From Anomaloglossus baeobatrachus (Eukaryota; Chordata; Amphibia; Anura; Aromobatidae), in assembly GCF_048569485.1 (NCBI RefSeq), contig NC_134355.1, positions 656,036,426 through 656,100,425 on the forward strand: DNA of 64,000 bases, read 5' to 3'. Under the pieces are notes generated by a model. The model did not search any database, had not been told where the DNA came from, and worked only from the letters and a program-made list of their open reading frames with translations. This document shows, piece after piece, positions 47,451-58,987 of this stretch (the stretch's first letter is position 1; each line of letters opens with the position of its first letter). The translations under genes and the position numbers were made by a program.

Positions 47451-47480
47451 CCCGGGCGACGCCTGGGTACTACAGTCAGT
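47451..47480. repeat. Hairpin resembling a Helitron 3' end
   Basis: A 7-bp stem CCCGGGC / GCCTGGG with a 3-base loop, then TACTACAGTCAGT and a TA run. A hairpin about ten bases before a CTAGT-like end is the Helitron pattern; here the last bases are CAGT. Only the end is visible, and the CpG-bearing stem recurs in many animal repeats, so the call is weak. Confidence 0.35.
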
Positions 47481-47490
47481 ATATATTTAG

Positions 47491-47530
<40 letters not shown>

Positions 47531-49095
47531 GAGTACAGACCAAAAGTTTGGACCCACCTTCTCATCCAAAGAGTTTTCTTTATTTTCATGACTCTGAAAA
47601 TTGTAGATTCACATTGAAGGCATCAAAACTATGAATGAACACATGTGGAATGAAATACTTAACAAAAAAGTGTGAAACAACTAAAAATACGTCTTATATT
47701 CTAGGTTCTTCAAAGTAGCCACCTTTTGCTTTGATTACTGCTTTGCACACTCTTGGCATTCTCTTGATGAGCTTCAAGAGGTAATCACCGGAAATGGTCT
47801 TCCAACAGTCTTGAAGGAGTTCCCAGAGATGCTTAGCACTTGTTGGCCCTTTTGCCTTCACTCTGCGGTCCAGCTCACCCCAAACCATCTCGATTGGGTT
47901 CAGGTCTGATGACTGTGGAGGCCAGGTCATCTGGCGTAGCACCCCATCACTCTCCTTCTTAGTCAAGTAGCCCTTACACAGCCTGGAGGTGTTTATGGGG
48001 TCATTGTCCTGTTGAAAAATAAATGATGTTACAACTAAACGCAATCCGGATGGAATAGCATGCCGCTGAAAGATGCTGTGGTAGCCATGCTGGTTCAGTA
48101 TGCCTTCAATTTTGAATAAATCCGCAACAGTGTCACCAGCAAAGCACCCCCACACCCCTTCCTCCATGCTTCACGGTGGGAACCAGGCATGTAGAGTCCA
48201 TCCGTTTACCTTTTCTGCAATGCACAAAGACACGGTGGTTGGATCCAAAGATCTCAAATTTGGACTCATCAGACCGAAGCACAGATTTCCACTGGTCTAA
48301 TGTCCATTCCTTGTGTTCTTTAGCCCAAACAAGTCTCTTCTGCTTGTTGCCTGTCCTTAGCACTGGTTTCCCAGCAGCTATTTTACCATGAAGGCCTGCT
48401 GCACAAAGTCTCCTCTTAACACTTGTTCTAGAGATGTGTCTGCTGCTAGAACTATGTGTGGCATTGACCTCATCTCTAATCTGAGCTGCTGTTAACCTGC
48501 GATTTCTGAGGCTGGTGACTCGGATAAACTTATCCTCTGCAGTAGAGGTGACTCTTGGTCTTCCTTTCCTGGGGCAGTCATCATGGGAGCTAGTTTCTTT
48601 GTAGTGTTTCATGGTTTTTGCCACTGCACTTGGGGACACTTTCAAAGTTTTCCCAATTTTTCGGACTGACTTAATTTCTTAAAGTAATGATGGCCACTCG
48701 TTTTTCTTTACTTAAAGTTTGTATTATGGCAAGAAAAAAGCAGCTAACAGTCTATTCAGTAGGACTATCAGCTGTGTATCCACCAGACTTCTGCACAACA
48801 CAACTGATGGTCCCAACCCCATTTATAAGGCAAGAAATCCCACTTATTAAACCTGACAGGGCACACGTGTGAAGTGAAAACCATTTCTGGTGACTACCTC
48901 TTGAAGCTCATCAAGAGAATGCCAAGAGTGTGCAAAGCAGTAATCAACGCAAAAGGAGGCTACTTTGAAGAACCTAGAATATAAGACATATTTTCAGTTG
49001 TTTCACACTTTTTTGTTAAGTATTTCATTCCACATGTGTTAATTCATAGTTTTGATGCGTTCAATGTGAATCTACAATTTTCAGAGTCAAGAATA
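47531..49095 (-). mobile_element. Tc1-like transposon, 3' terminal part lost
   Basis: The left end reads GTACAGACCAAAAGTTTGGA, the well-known Tc1-type inverted repeat. The opposite copy is missing: sequence stops at TTTTCAGAGTCAAGAATATA beside a (TA)n tract. The transposase runs on the minus strand. Its tail sequence CTTCAAGAGGTA... recurs inverted near 48900-48985, as in related Tc1 copies. It lies between TDRD6 and SLC25A27. Confidence 0.92.
47697..48745 (-). pseudogene. Tc1 transposase, broken
   Basis: A DDE transposase of the Tc1/mariner superfamily. The N-terminal helix-turn-helix region is seen at 48500-48660 (KVSPSAVAKTMKHYKE), then GRPRVTSTAEDKFIRV. The catalytic motifs are SDESKFEIFGSN (first D), FQQDNDPINTS (second D) and SSDLNPIEMVWGEL (where family members have the third acidic residue). 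A small deletion near 48140-48165 changes frame, and another removes bases near 48668. Codons for the start, MARKKQL, read on the plus strand at 48732-48746, opposite to the rest: a short segment (about 48714-48745) has been inverted. Inactive. Confidence 0.9.
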
Positions 49096-49099
49096 TACA

Positions 49100-49285
49100 T
49101 ATATATATATATATAGCTAATGAAATCTCCCCACCACTTCTTTCCAAGAACGTAGACATTGCCGCGTGCGTAAGTCTCCTAATATATCATAATATGTATC
49201 CTTTATAGTTACTGCCAAAAAGGAAAGAAAAAGATGGCAGAATCGCTCTTTTTTTTGTAGTTTTTGTTCACGTTGCTTTCCAACT
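49100..49285. other. AT-rich spacer, nothing recognised
   Basis: No exon, RNA or repeat signature that I can support. Confidence 0.4.
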
Positions 49286-50835
49286 AATAATTAATAATAA
49301 TTTTATTCATTTATATAGCGCTATTAATTCCACAGCGCTTTACATACATTGGCAACACTGTCCCTATTGGGGCTCACAATCTAGAGTCCCTATCAGTATG
49401 TCTTTGGAGTGTGGGAGGAAACCGGACAACATGGAGGAAACCCACGCAAACACGGGAAGAACATACAAACTCCTTGCAGATGGTGTCCTTGGTGGGATTT
49501 GAACCCAGGACTCCAGTGCTGCAAGACTGTAGTGCTAACCACTGAGCCACCACAAGACTGAAGTGCTAATTTCGCGGGCGGAGGAGGGGACGCTGCGCTC
49601 TCCCACTGCTCGGGTCCGGCTGCCGCTGCTGCTGCGGCCGCTGCTGCTGCTCGGTGGTGGCTCGAGCGGTGGACCGGATCCCGGGGACTCGAGCGGCGCT
49701 CCTCGCCCGTGAGTGAAAAGTGGATGATTGGTTGTGGGGGTTTTGATAATGGATATTGTCCGTGACGCCACCCATGGTTGTGGTGATTTTGGTGACACCA
49801 CCGCTGCTCTGGACGGGGATCCCGGGAGCGGTGACTGTGAGCAGCTTGGTTGTTAGTTCTCCCCTCCGTGGGTAGGGGGTTGGTTGTCCCGGAGCCCGGT
49901 GATGGGGTAGGGATGGATGGCAGGCAGGTTACGGGGCCTGGAGAGGTGCAGGGTCGCGGGGGCAGCACTGTGCCGCACGGCACGGTGGTACTCACTCAGC
50001 CCAATGATGAAGACACAGTTCTCGGTAAAACACACGGCTGGGTGGACGGGTCCCACAGACGGCTGCGGTGTTGTTGCTCCCGGCAGGTTGGTGGTGACTG
50101 CCTTTCCCTGCACCTAAGATGTCTGTACGGTTCCAATGGGTTCCCACCGGTAACCCGCTCCCCGGCTTGGATATGGGCTGGAGGAGCCCCTTTTGCCCGC
50201 ATGCGCTGGCCCTGAGAAACGGTTGCCTTGGCGGTGGCGGTGTCTCTCTCACTCGGTTGGACGGTTGCCTTCTGTCGGGACTTGACTGTTTGGAAACCCA
50301 GGAGGTCCCCTTCATTAACGGATTCGGCAAATTCACGGCGACTCCTAGCCTTGCCGGGGTCCGAAAAGCCCCTGCCAGATGGTGCTGGCTTCTCTTTGTG
50401 TACCGGTCCGGTACCGCCGGGCCACCGCCCGTCCACGGTCCTTACGGTAGACTCCAATCGGCCACTCCTGCAGACGGTCACCACCGTCTGCCAACCTTGC
50501 TGATCTGTCCAGGCCACACACCCGGACCAACTTCAGGCTGCTCTACTACCACTTTCCTTCCTCTCGCTTTCACTTCTCGACTCTATCTCACTCCTCTCCA
50601 AAACAAATCTGCCTGGTTTTCCCGCCTCCATGACTGTGAACTCCTCGGTGGGCGGGACCAACCGCCTGGCCCACCCCCTGGTGTGATCATCAGCCCCTGG
50701 AGGAAGGCAACAAGGGTTTTCTGTTCTGGCTTTGGTGTGCCTGCTGGGAGTGTGGGGTGTGTGGGTGTTGTGCTCTGTGGCCCCTGGCTTGTCCAGGGCG
50801 CCACACTAACCACTGAGCCATCGTGGTGCCCACGG
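49286..50835 (-). mobile_element. tRNA-derived SINE, split by an LTR-like insertion
   Basis: Minus-strand SINE in two parts, 49286-49569 and 50806-50835. It has a tRNA-like box A (TGGCTCAGTGGTTAGCA, complement of about 49535-49551) and box B (GGTTCAAATCC, complement of 49495-49505). The body ends in the AT-rich tail near 49286 (AGCGCTATATAAATGAATAA). A partial head duplication precedes the insertion. Promoter boxes look intact but the insertion separates them from the 5' end. Confidence 0.85.
49570..50805. mobile_element. LTR-like repeat (probable solo LTR), copy 2
   Basis: 1236 bp, the same family as 6376-7570 and in the same orientation. It ends GGGCGCCACA and is flanked by the 4-bp duplication CTAA (49566-49569 and 50806-50809). 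There is no internal coding region. Confidence 0.6.
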
Positions 50836-51366
50836 CAGAGCAGAAGAAAAAGACCAGAAAGACATATGGATCCCAGACGCCGAAAATAAAAACATCTGTT
50901 CATATCGCAAAAAATGAAGAAAAAATAGAAAAGTCAGAGATCTTGGAAAGGAAGGAGAGAAAAATCTGTATAAATCTGGAGCCGGCCTTGTGGTCACCTC
51001 AGACGCTTGTTCACACACAGCCTTTTTTAGGCATTTTAAGCGCTCCTTTTTGCGTGTGCAGTAAAAACACAAAATGAATGCGATTTCTGAAATGTCAATC
51101 ACATGGGGCTGTTTTTTTTAATTCAGCATATCAATTCTTTTAAAGTTTTTCACCTGTTGATATGAAAATGTCTTATCACCAAAAAAAAACAAAAAAAAAA
51201 CAAAAATGAGCATAATTTATGGTGAGGATTTCTGACAACCGCCTTTTTATGCAGGAAGGGGGGGGGGGGGAGTATAAAAATGGTCCATGTGAACACAGCA
51301 TTATAGGATTTACCAGAAAGTTAGCCCCCTCGCTGCACCTCACATATTCTACGTCCCACACCTTCT
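50836..51366. other. No gene seen
   Basis: AT-rich sequence with homopolymer runs (A near 51181-51204, G near 51257). No exon or structured repeat that I can support. Confidence 0.4.
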
Positions 51367-52241
51367 GAGGCCTCATTCACACTCCATGTTGTGTCTGGGG
51401 GTGGGGGGGGGGTTCAGTTTTTTTCATGCATACGGCACATATACATTATAGTCTATGGTGTTAGTCACATGTCTGTGTTATGTCGCAGACCGTGAGTCCG
51501 TGCGAGACACACAGAGACAGACAGTATTCGTTTTTTCAGGTATCATTGCTGACAAGGGTCCATTCAAGTCTATGGGGATCCATGAAAAACACGTAGAGCA
51601 CACGGAGGGCAGCAGTGTATAATCTGTATGCTGTAGTGTTTAACATTGAAAAGTATAGAAGGTTTATAATTTATTTCTATATCCATCTGTGAAAAACACT
51701 GACAACTGATGCCAAAAACAGACGCTGATGGAAAAACAGTGATTACACTGGTACCATTTTTTCCACATGTGTTTAAGGCCCCCCTTCACACGTCCGTGCC
51801 AAAAAAAACCCAAACATTTTGCACAGTCCGTGGTGTAGGTACATATGTCTGTCCATGTGCCAACTTGAACTTGTATACTTACCTGTCTCCACCGCTGCTG
51901 TTGCTTCCCAGTCCACAGTCAGTGCAGTGAATATTCATGAGCATAATGAGCAGGCCCATAAGCAACAGCAGAGCCGGAGACAGGGAAGTTTAAAAATACA
52001 TTTATTTCTCAGTGATATGTTTCCTCCAGTACGTGTCACACGGATCACATCAGTGTGCGGTCCACGTGAAATCTGTGCTGCCAGCAGAAGACAGATATGT
52101 CACAATCTGGAGCACTCAGACACACGGTCCAGGTCAAAACAAGCCCATTGATTTTAATGGTTTTACGTGTGTCCATGTCTCCAGTACATGTGAAAACGGA
52201 CGTCACACGTACAAGAGACACGGATGTGTGAGTGAGGCCTA
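51367..52241. repeat. TIR element or composite of two MITEs
   Basis: The ends GAGGCCTCATTCACAC and GTGTGAGTGAGGCCT are inverted repeats. An internal second start (AAGGCCCCCCTTCACACGTCC at 51775) suggests two related MITEs in series. The interior has ACACGGA-type motifs. Confidence 0.65.
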
Positions 52242-52245
52242 AAGG

Positions 52246-52497
52246 CAATCTGTCACCAGGTTTTTGCTCCCCCATCTGAGAGCAGCATAATGTAAAGACG
52301 GAGACCCTGATTCTAGCGATGTCACTTACTGAGCTGTTTGCTGTTATTTTGATAAAATCACTGTTTTCTCTGCTGCAGATCCAGACTGCCTGCAGCTCGC
52401 CAAGTAGTCCTGTAATGATAATCTACTGCTGATTAAACAGTGATTTTATCAGCAGTCAGATTAGGTGGTAAAAACCTGGTGACAGATTCCCTTTAAT
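52246..52497. repeat. Foldback MITE (CTGTCACCAGG family)
   Basis: Starts AATCTGTCACCAGGTTTTTG and ends AAACCTGGTGACAGATTCCC. The sequence TTTTATCAAAATAACAGC appears in complementary form on both sides of the centre. A relative lies at 58988-59393. Confidence 0.8.
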
Positions 52498-52836
52498 AGG
52501 GCCTCAGTGAATGTTTTTCAAACGACGTCCTTTTGTGTGACCCAAATCCCTGAGTCCCAATCCCCTCAGTCATCCATGTTTTTTTACAGATAGACCACAC
52601 ACTTAATATAGTCTATGACCATCTTCACGTTTCTGGGGTATTTTTTCAGACTGATCGTCCACAAAAAAAAAAGGAGAAAAAATGTCATCTTTATCAGATT
52701 TTTAGATCAATCTCACCCATCCAAGTGAATGAATTCATGAAAAATAACCAAAAAAAAGACTTGATCCACGGGTCATCAGAGGTCAGTCTGTTTTCTACTA
52801 TGAATGGGTAGCAGAGGTTTACAAAAAAAAGATATA

Positions 52837-54022
52837 CCGTATTTTTTGGACTATAAGATGCACTTTTTCCCCCCAAATGTTGGGGGAAAGTGGGGGGTGC
52901 GGCTTATGGTCTGAATGTAGGGCTGCGGGGAATGAGGGTGCTGCGGTGGAGCGGGTCATAGGCAGCATGCGCAAGCTATAGCAGCGCCTGCCGTGACCAC
53001 GTGGACCCGCTCATTTAATATGCACGCCCATCCTCCCGCCCATCATCTCTCAGCGCTGAAGCCGGCGCTGACAGGTGGGCAGGATGAAGGGCGGGGGATG
53101 CGCGCATAGTAAAGAGCCGGCCCGCATGATCATCCCTGGCAACTACAGCCTGGAGTGATTATGTGTGGCTAAGGTCACTGCACCCGTGTATCATCATCAT
53201 CAGCGCGGGGGGCAGTGAATAAGTATGGTATACTCGCCGTTCCCCTGCAGCATCGCAATGTCCTCCTGTCTGCCGGCCCACTGATCTGTGTAGAGAGCGG
53301 TGCGATGACGTCATCCCTGTGCGCCCTCTCCTCACACATCAGCGGCCGGCAGACAGGAGGACATCACGATGCTGCAGGGGAACGGCCCCACACAGGTCAG
53401 CGGCGCTGCTGCTGACACAGAGAGGAAGGCGACAGATGCTGCAGGAAGTGAGGAAAGGGGTGTATAAACGTTTATTTTTTTTTCTGTGCCATAGGATATA
53501 GGCCATATACCAGGATGGGGGTATATAGCAGGATGAGGACATATACCAGGATCAGGGCATATACCAGGATGGGGGTATATAGCAGGATGGAAATATATAG
53601 CAAGATGGAGGTATATAGCAGGATGAGGGCATATTCCAGGATGGGGGTATATATAGCAGGATGGGGTAATTAGCAGGATAGGGGTATATAGCAGGATAGG
53701 GGTATATAGCAGGATGGGGATATAAAGCAGGATGGGGGTATATGAGCAGGATGGGGGTATATGAGCAGGATGGGGGTATATGAGCAGGATGGGGGCTATA
53801 CCAGGATGAGGGACATATATACAAGGATGGGGATCATATACAAGGCAGGAGGGTCATTACCAGGATGGAGTACCATAGTAGAGAATTTGGGGACATTACC
53901 CCTATAATAGTGTCAGCAGCAGATCCTCGCCCCATAATAGTGTGTCATGACCACATTTTAAGCAAAAAATTTAATTTTCCTCCTCTAAAACCAGGGTATG
54001 TCTTATAGTCCGAAAAATACGG
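52837..54022 (-). mobile_element. TIR element (CCGTATTTTTCG family), minus orientation
   Basis: The ends CCGTATTTTTTGGACTATAA and TTATAGTCCGAAAAATACGG are near-perfect inverted repeats flanked by TATA. Its sequence is the reverse complement, module by module, of the copy at 60162-61457: GC-rich segment, then minisatellite, then an AGGAGGAAAAT-type segment. Non-coding. Confidence 0.9.
53505..53870. repeat. Minisatellite (CAGGATGGGGGTATATAG theme)
   Basis: Units of about 17-21 bp, roughly 18 copies. It is the same sequence theme as 60313-60785 on the opposite strand. Confidence 0.93.
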
Positions 54023-54024
54023 TA

Positions 54025-54950
54025 TATGATTTGCATGTGTGAAAAATAGACGCCACACTGATGGTAAAAGTGAATAACAATGGATGAGAATTAGATCCTG
54101 GACAATGATTAAAAATTGTTGGTTGCTCTCCTACTCAGACAATAAAAATAAAGGTCCGGGCTAGACTCAGGTTATGTGGCAAGGCGGCCATATTGTAGGG
54201 TCATACATATATACACAACATGAAGTCACGCAACCAAAAAAGCCTTGTGTTGCTTTGTCGGCTTACTTGCAGAATCAGGGACTGCAAGTTAGGGGGATGT
54301 GAGAGGCAAAGTTGGCGAGTGCGACACCCACCTTGGTGGGCATTACCCGGCATTTAGTTCCACGCACTGTACCGGGTTAGTGAGTGCCCCTTGGCCGGTC
54401 GTTTTTCACTGACTTAGGCCAGTTGCCACCACGCTCCCATCGACCGACTGACTATTTTTCCCGACACTGCGAGCCCCAATAAGCAGCTAGTCCGCTATAG
54501 CGCATGGAAATCACCGGGCTTCACCCACTATGCTAGCCACCATGACTAATTACTCCAGACACTGCAATGCTTCTCTTCTGTGCCGTCCTGTGGTATAGAG
54601 CGCTGCTTACAAGGAGCCTGGCCATGGATGCAGGTCACCCGTGGATCAAGAAGCGTGTATCTGACAGTGGCTGTATGATCTCCGCTAGATATATCTGACT
54701 TTAAAATGCTGCAAACATTCAGAGAAAAATAAAGTTCAACAGCGGTCGGGGACTGAGCCGCATGAATACTAGTCAGACATACGTGACCTGGTTTCTTCTC
54801 CCTGCTCACCTCCAATGAAAAAAGAAGTGGTCCTTCAAAAACTGCCAATAGGAAATGTGCACAGAGTCTTTTAGCGGAGTCTTCTGAGCAGAAATTAAGT
54901 GGAAACTTCAAGTTTTTCAGGAGGATTTGGAGAGTTTCTGCTGTGTGGAC
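54025..54950. other. No gene seen between MITEs
   Basis: Mixed-composition DNA. The minus strand is open for 141 codons (54546-54971) but shows no domain, splice support or coding-like pattern, so I leave it out. Confidence 0.4.
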
Positions 54951-54952
54951 AC

Positions 54953-55553
54953 TAAGGGGTACTTTGTACACTACGACATCGCAGGTGCGATGTCGGTGGG
55001 GTCAAATCGAAAGTGACGCACATCCGGCGTCACTGTCGATATTGGAGTGTGTAAATCGTTTTTGATACAATTAACGAGCGCAAAAGCGTCGAAATCGTAT
55101 CATCGGTGTAGCGTCGATCATTTCCATAATTTCGGAAGAACCGATGTTACGATGTTGTTCCTCGTTCCTGCGGCAGTACACATCGCTGTGTGTGAAGCCG
55201 CAGGAGCGAGGAACATCTCCTTACCTGCGTCCTGCGGCTCACGCCGGCTATGCGGAAGGAAGGAGGTGGTCGGGATGTTACGTCCCGCTCATCTCTGCCA
55301 GTCCACTTCTATTGGCTGCCTACCGTGTGATGTCGCTGTGACGCCGCACAACCCACCCCCTTAGGAAGGAGGCGGGTCGCCGGCCAGAGCGAGGGCCGCA
55401 GGGCAGGTAAGTGCATGGGAAGCTGCCGTAGCGATAATGTTCGGTACGGCAGCTATCACAAGAGATTGCAGCTGCGACGGGGGAGGGGACTATCGCGCTC
55501 GGCATCGCAAGCATCGGCTTGCGATGTCGTAGTGTGCAAAGTGCCCCTTAAGG
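54953..55553. mobile_element. CpG-rich TIR MITE, first of an abutting pair
   Basis: The ends TAAGGGGTACTTTGTACACT and AGTGTGCAAAGTGCCCCTTA are inverted repeats of about 30 bp. The interior resembles 31936-32379 (GTGACGCACATCCGGC). Confidence 0.85.
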
Positions 55554-56125
55554 GTACTTTACACGCTGCAACATCGCTAGTGATTGCTAGCGATGTCGAG
55601 CGCGATAGCACCCGCCCCCGTCGTACGCGCGATATTTGGTGATCGCTGCCGTAGCGAACATTATCGCTACGGCAGCGTCACACGCACATAGCTGTGCAGC
55701 GACGTCACTGTGACAGCCGAAAAATCCCTCCTTCAAGGGGAAGGCACGTTCGGCGTCACAGCGACGTCACTAAGCGGCCGGCCAATAGAAGCGGAGATGA
55801 GCGGGACGTAACATTCCGACCACCTCCTTCCTTCCACATTGCCGGTGGAGGCAGGTAAGGAGATGTTCGTCGTTCCTGCGGTGTCACACGTAGCGATGTG
55901 TGATGCCGCAGGAACGACGAACAACATCGCTACGTACGAGACAACGATTTTTGGTGTTTAGACGACCTCTCCAAAACCAACGATTTTTGTCTCTTTTGCG
56001 ATCGTTTAAGGCCGCTCGTATGTGCCACACGCTGCGATGTCGCTAACGACGCCGGATGTGCATCACAAACACTGTGACCCCGATGATATATCGTTAGCGA
56101 TATCGCAGCGTGTAAAGTACCCTTT
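55554..56125. mobile_element. CpG-rich TIR MITE, second of an abutting pair
   Basis: The ends AGGGTACTTTACACGCTGC and GCAGCGTGTAAAGTACCCTT are inverted repeats. It shares its sub-family with the neighbour and starts within a few bases of its end. Confidence 0.85.
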
Positions 56126-56409
56126 AGTTTTGGAGAGGTATCTGGCTATGTGCACACAGAGCATTTCCAGGAAAAATGCAAAACTCCTCAAAAACTTGAA
56201 GGTTCTTCTCAGTTTGACTCCAAAACCTCAGTAAATAAAAGCTGGAAAGAAAATCGCACAAAATAGGGTCTTAATCAACTAAAATCGAAGGAGAAACAAC
56301 TCAGAAAGGCTCACCTTGTTCGGTTGTGCATATCATAACCACCATAAAACACCTGAAGGCTGCTGTAGAACGCACGTGGAGATACAAACAATGGAAGGAA
56401 GAAAAGGGT

Positions 56410-57248
56410 TAGGGGTGCTTCACACATAGTGAGATCGCTACCGAAATCGCTGCTACGTCACGGTTTTGGTGACGCAACAGTGACCTCATTAGCGATCTCA
56501 CTATGTGTGACACTGAGCAGCGATCTGGCCCCTGCTGCGAGATCGCTGCTCGTTACACACAGCCCTGGTTCGTTTTCTTCAAAGCCGCTCTCCCGCTGTG
56601 ACGCACAAATCGCTGTGTGTGACAGCGAGAGAGCGACGAAATGAAGCGAGCAGAGAGCAGGAGCCGGCATCTGGCAGCTGCGGTAAGCTGTAACCAGGGT
56701 AAACATCGGGTAACCAAGGTGGTTACCCGATATTTACCTTCGTTACCAGCCTCTGCCGCTCTCACGCTGCCAGTGCAGTCTCCCAGCTCTCTGCACATGT
56801 GGCTGCAGTACACATCGGGTTAATTAACCGATGTGTACTGTAGCTAGGAGTGCAGGGAGCCAGCGCTAAGCAGTGTGCGCTGCTCTCTGCACATGTACCG
56901 TAGCTGCAGTACACATCGGGTTAATTAACCCGATGTGTACTGTAGCTAGGAGAGCAGGGAGCCAGCGCTAAGCAGTGTGCGCTGCTCTCTGCACATGTAG
57001 CTGCAGTACACTTCGGGTTAATTAACCTGATGTGTACTGTAGCTAGGAGAGCAAGGAGCCAGCGCTAAGCAGTGTGCACGGCTCCCTGCTCTCTGCACAT
57101 GTAGCGACGTTATGATCGCTGCTGCGCCGCTGTGTTTGACAGCTAAGCAGCGATCATAACAGCGACTTACTAGGTCGCTGTTGCGTCACAGAAAATGGTG
57201 ACGCAACAGCGACGTCGTTATCGCTGTCGCTATGTGTGAACCCAGCCT
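56410..57248. mobile_element. TIR MITE with internal 98-bp tandem repeat
   Basis: The ends AGGGGTGCTTCACACATAGT and GCTATGTGTGAACCCAGCCTT are degenerate inverted repeats. The interior is rich in GCGATC and GATCGC. Units starting GCTGCAGTACAC at about 56802, 56903 and 57000 form a short array, each with a GGGTTAATTAACC palindrome. Confidence 0.75.
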
Positions 57249-57296
57249 TAATTAAACCAGTCCAAATGATGTAGATGAAATGATTTATTGGTCAAC

Positions 57297-57371
57297 AAGC
57301 TTCAAAGCCCTCAGAGGCTACCTGATGATATGATTGTCCTGATGAAGAAGCCTCTGAGGGCTTTGAAGCTT
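57297..57371. repeat. Short hairpin repeat
   Basis: AAGCTTCAAAGCCCTCAGAG and its complement CTCTGAGGGCTTTGAAGCTT enclose about 35 bases. Non-coding. Confidence 0.8.
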
Positions 57372-57585
57372 TTCGTATCTGTGTTCTTCCAACACTTTCC
57401 AGGTCTCTTCTCTCTCAGGCGCACGGTGATACACACAGAACCCCCATTCCCAGTCATATGACATTTCAGGCAAATTGTCCAATACCTGTAGTGTCCTTCT
57501 CTGGGGGAAGCAACATGTAATTTCTTCCTCTCAACACTACTTTATCTTACCTATCTCTTGTCCTTAACATACAGTAGGTGTAAGG

Positions 57586-58232
57586 GTACCTTCACACTTT
57601 AGCGATGCAGCAGCGATCCGACCAGCGATCTGACCTGGTCAGGATCGCTGCTGCATCGCTACATGGTCGCTGGTGAGCTGTCAAACAGGCAGATCTCACC
57701 AGCGACCAGTGACCAGCCCCCAGCCAGCAGCGACGTGCAAGCGACGCTGCGCTTGCACGGAGCCGGCGTCTGGAAGCTGCGGACACTGGTAACTAAGGTA
57801 AACATCGGGTATGGTTACCCGATGTTTACCTTAGTTACCAGCTCACACTGCTTAACTTAGCGTGTGCAGGGAGCAGGAGCCGGCACTGTCAGCGTGAGAG
57901 CTGCGGAGGCTGGTAACGAAGGTAAATATCGGGTAACCACCTTGGTTACCCGATGTTTACCTTGGTTACAGCTTACCGCAGGCTGTCAGACGCCGGCTCC
58001 TGCTCCCTGCACATTCAGGATTGTTGCTCTCTCGTTGTCACACAGCGATGTGTGCTTATCAGCGGGAGAGCAACAATAAAAAAACGAACCAGGGCTGTGT
58101 GTAACGAGCAGCGATCTCACAGCAGGGGCCAGATCGCTGCTCAGTGTCACACACAGCGAGATCGCTAATGAGGTCACAAAAAACGTGACTCAGCAGCGAT
58201 CTCGCTGTGTGTGAAGCACCCCTAAGGATCTG
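57586..58232. mobile_element. Composite TIR MITE sharing modules with 56410-57248
   Basis: Ends near TAAGGGTACCTTCACACTTT and TGTGTGAAGCACCCCTAAGG. The internal segment with GGTAACGAAGGTAAATATCG is the reverse complement of the segment near 56720-56760. It is probably two related MITEs recombined. Confidence 0.65.
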
Positions 58233-58233
58233 T

Positions 58234-58614
58234 TTACACAGACCCACCAGGGCACTAAACGACCAATCGCTCAGAAAACCTTTACCGATTAATACGGGCA
58301 GACCGCCGGAAACAATGCGCACCAAGCAAACTGTCATAGATCACTCGGTGCACATAGGCGGCTTACACAGGACGATGCTCTGACGAAAATAATGCTCTTC
58401 TGCGCTCCCTAAAGATCATTCACCCAATAAACGAGCTTATGACGCTGCTGTTCTGTTACCTCCTTTAATATTCCACATTTTTAGAAGGAGAAAAAAAAAT
58501 AAAATCACACTATAAAAAAAAGTAATATTTATGTCATTGTAAGATAATTTGATTTTTTTTATATAAAAATATTTTAATATTTTTCAGCAAATCAGAAGTA
58601 GTAAATTTCTCTTT
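58234..58614. other. No gene seen
   Basis: Possible MITE remnant at the left, then AT-rich DNA. It could be the 3' UTR and downstream flank of the candidate exon next to it. Confidence 0.35.
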
Positions 58615-58689
58615 TTTTAATGTCTCTCTGGTGTCACACGGTGCAGTACGGCTGCTTCAGTTTCTGATTTTCTCTCCAGAGCTTCATAT
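58615..58689 (-). other. Candidate 3' exon, probably SLC25A27 3' UTR
   Basis: The minus-strand acceptor TGTTGTTTCCCGCAG at 58690 is followed by a GC-balanced stretch (ATATGAAGCTCTGGAGAG) unlike its AT-rich surroundings, and an ATTAAA near 58615-58620. SLC25A27 has a strong donor 13 bases after its stop codon, 2.9 kb upstream, which needs such a partner. Alternatively it is a coding terminal exon of an unknown gene; two frames remain open for 17-23 codons. Confidence 0.35.
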
Positions 58690-58987
58690 CTGCGGGAAAC
58701 AACATAAAAGCATTAGTAAGTCATGATGTAGCGTAAAATGAATAGTTATGTAGTAAAGGTATTCTAGTAAATTTAGCGGGGAGAAAAAAAAATAAACAAA
58801 AAAAAAAAAAAAAACACAAATTAGCCGAGATTCCCTTGCAAAATCCATGTGTCATGTCTGCACAGTGCAGGGTGTATAGAGCAGGCTCAGGATCTGAGCC
58901 TGTTCTATAATGGGCTGTGATATATAATCGTTTTCCTCTAAAAACAGCAGCGACAGGAGCCACCTCAAATCACTGCTATTTAACCAT

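Noticed and set aside
49495-49551. tRNA-like A and B boxes considered as a tRNA gene
   Set aside because: There is no cloverleaf-length mature region. The boxes are followed by a SINE body and AT-rich tail.
54546-54971. 141-codon minus-strand frame
   Set aside because: No domain, no splice context, next to MITE ends; length is within chance for this composition.
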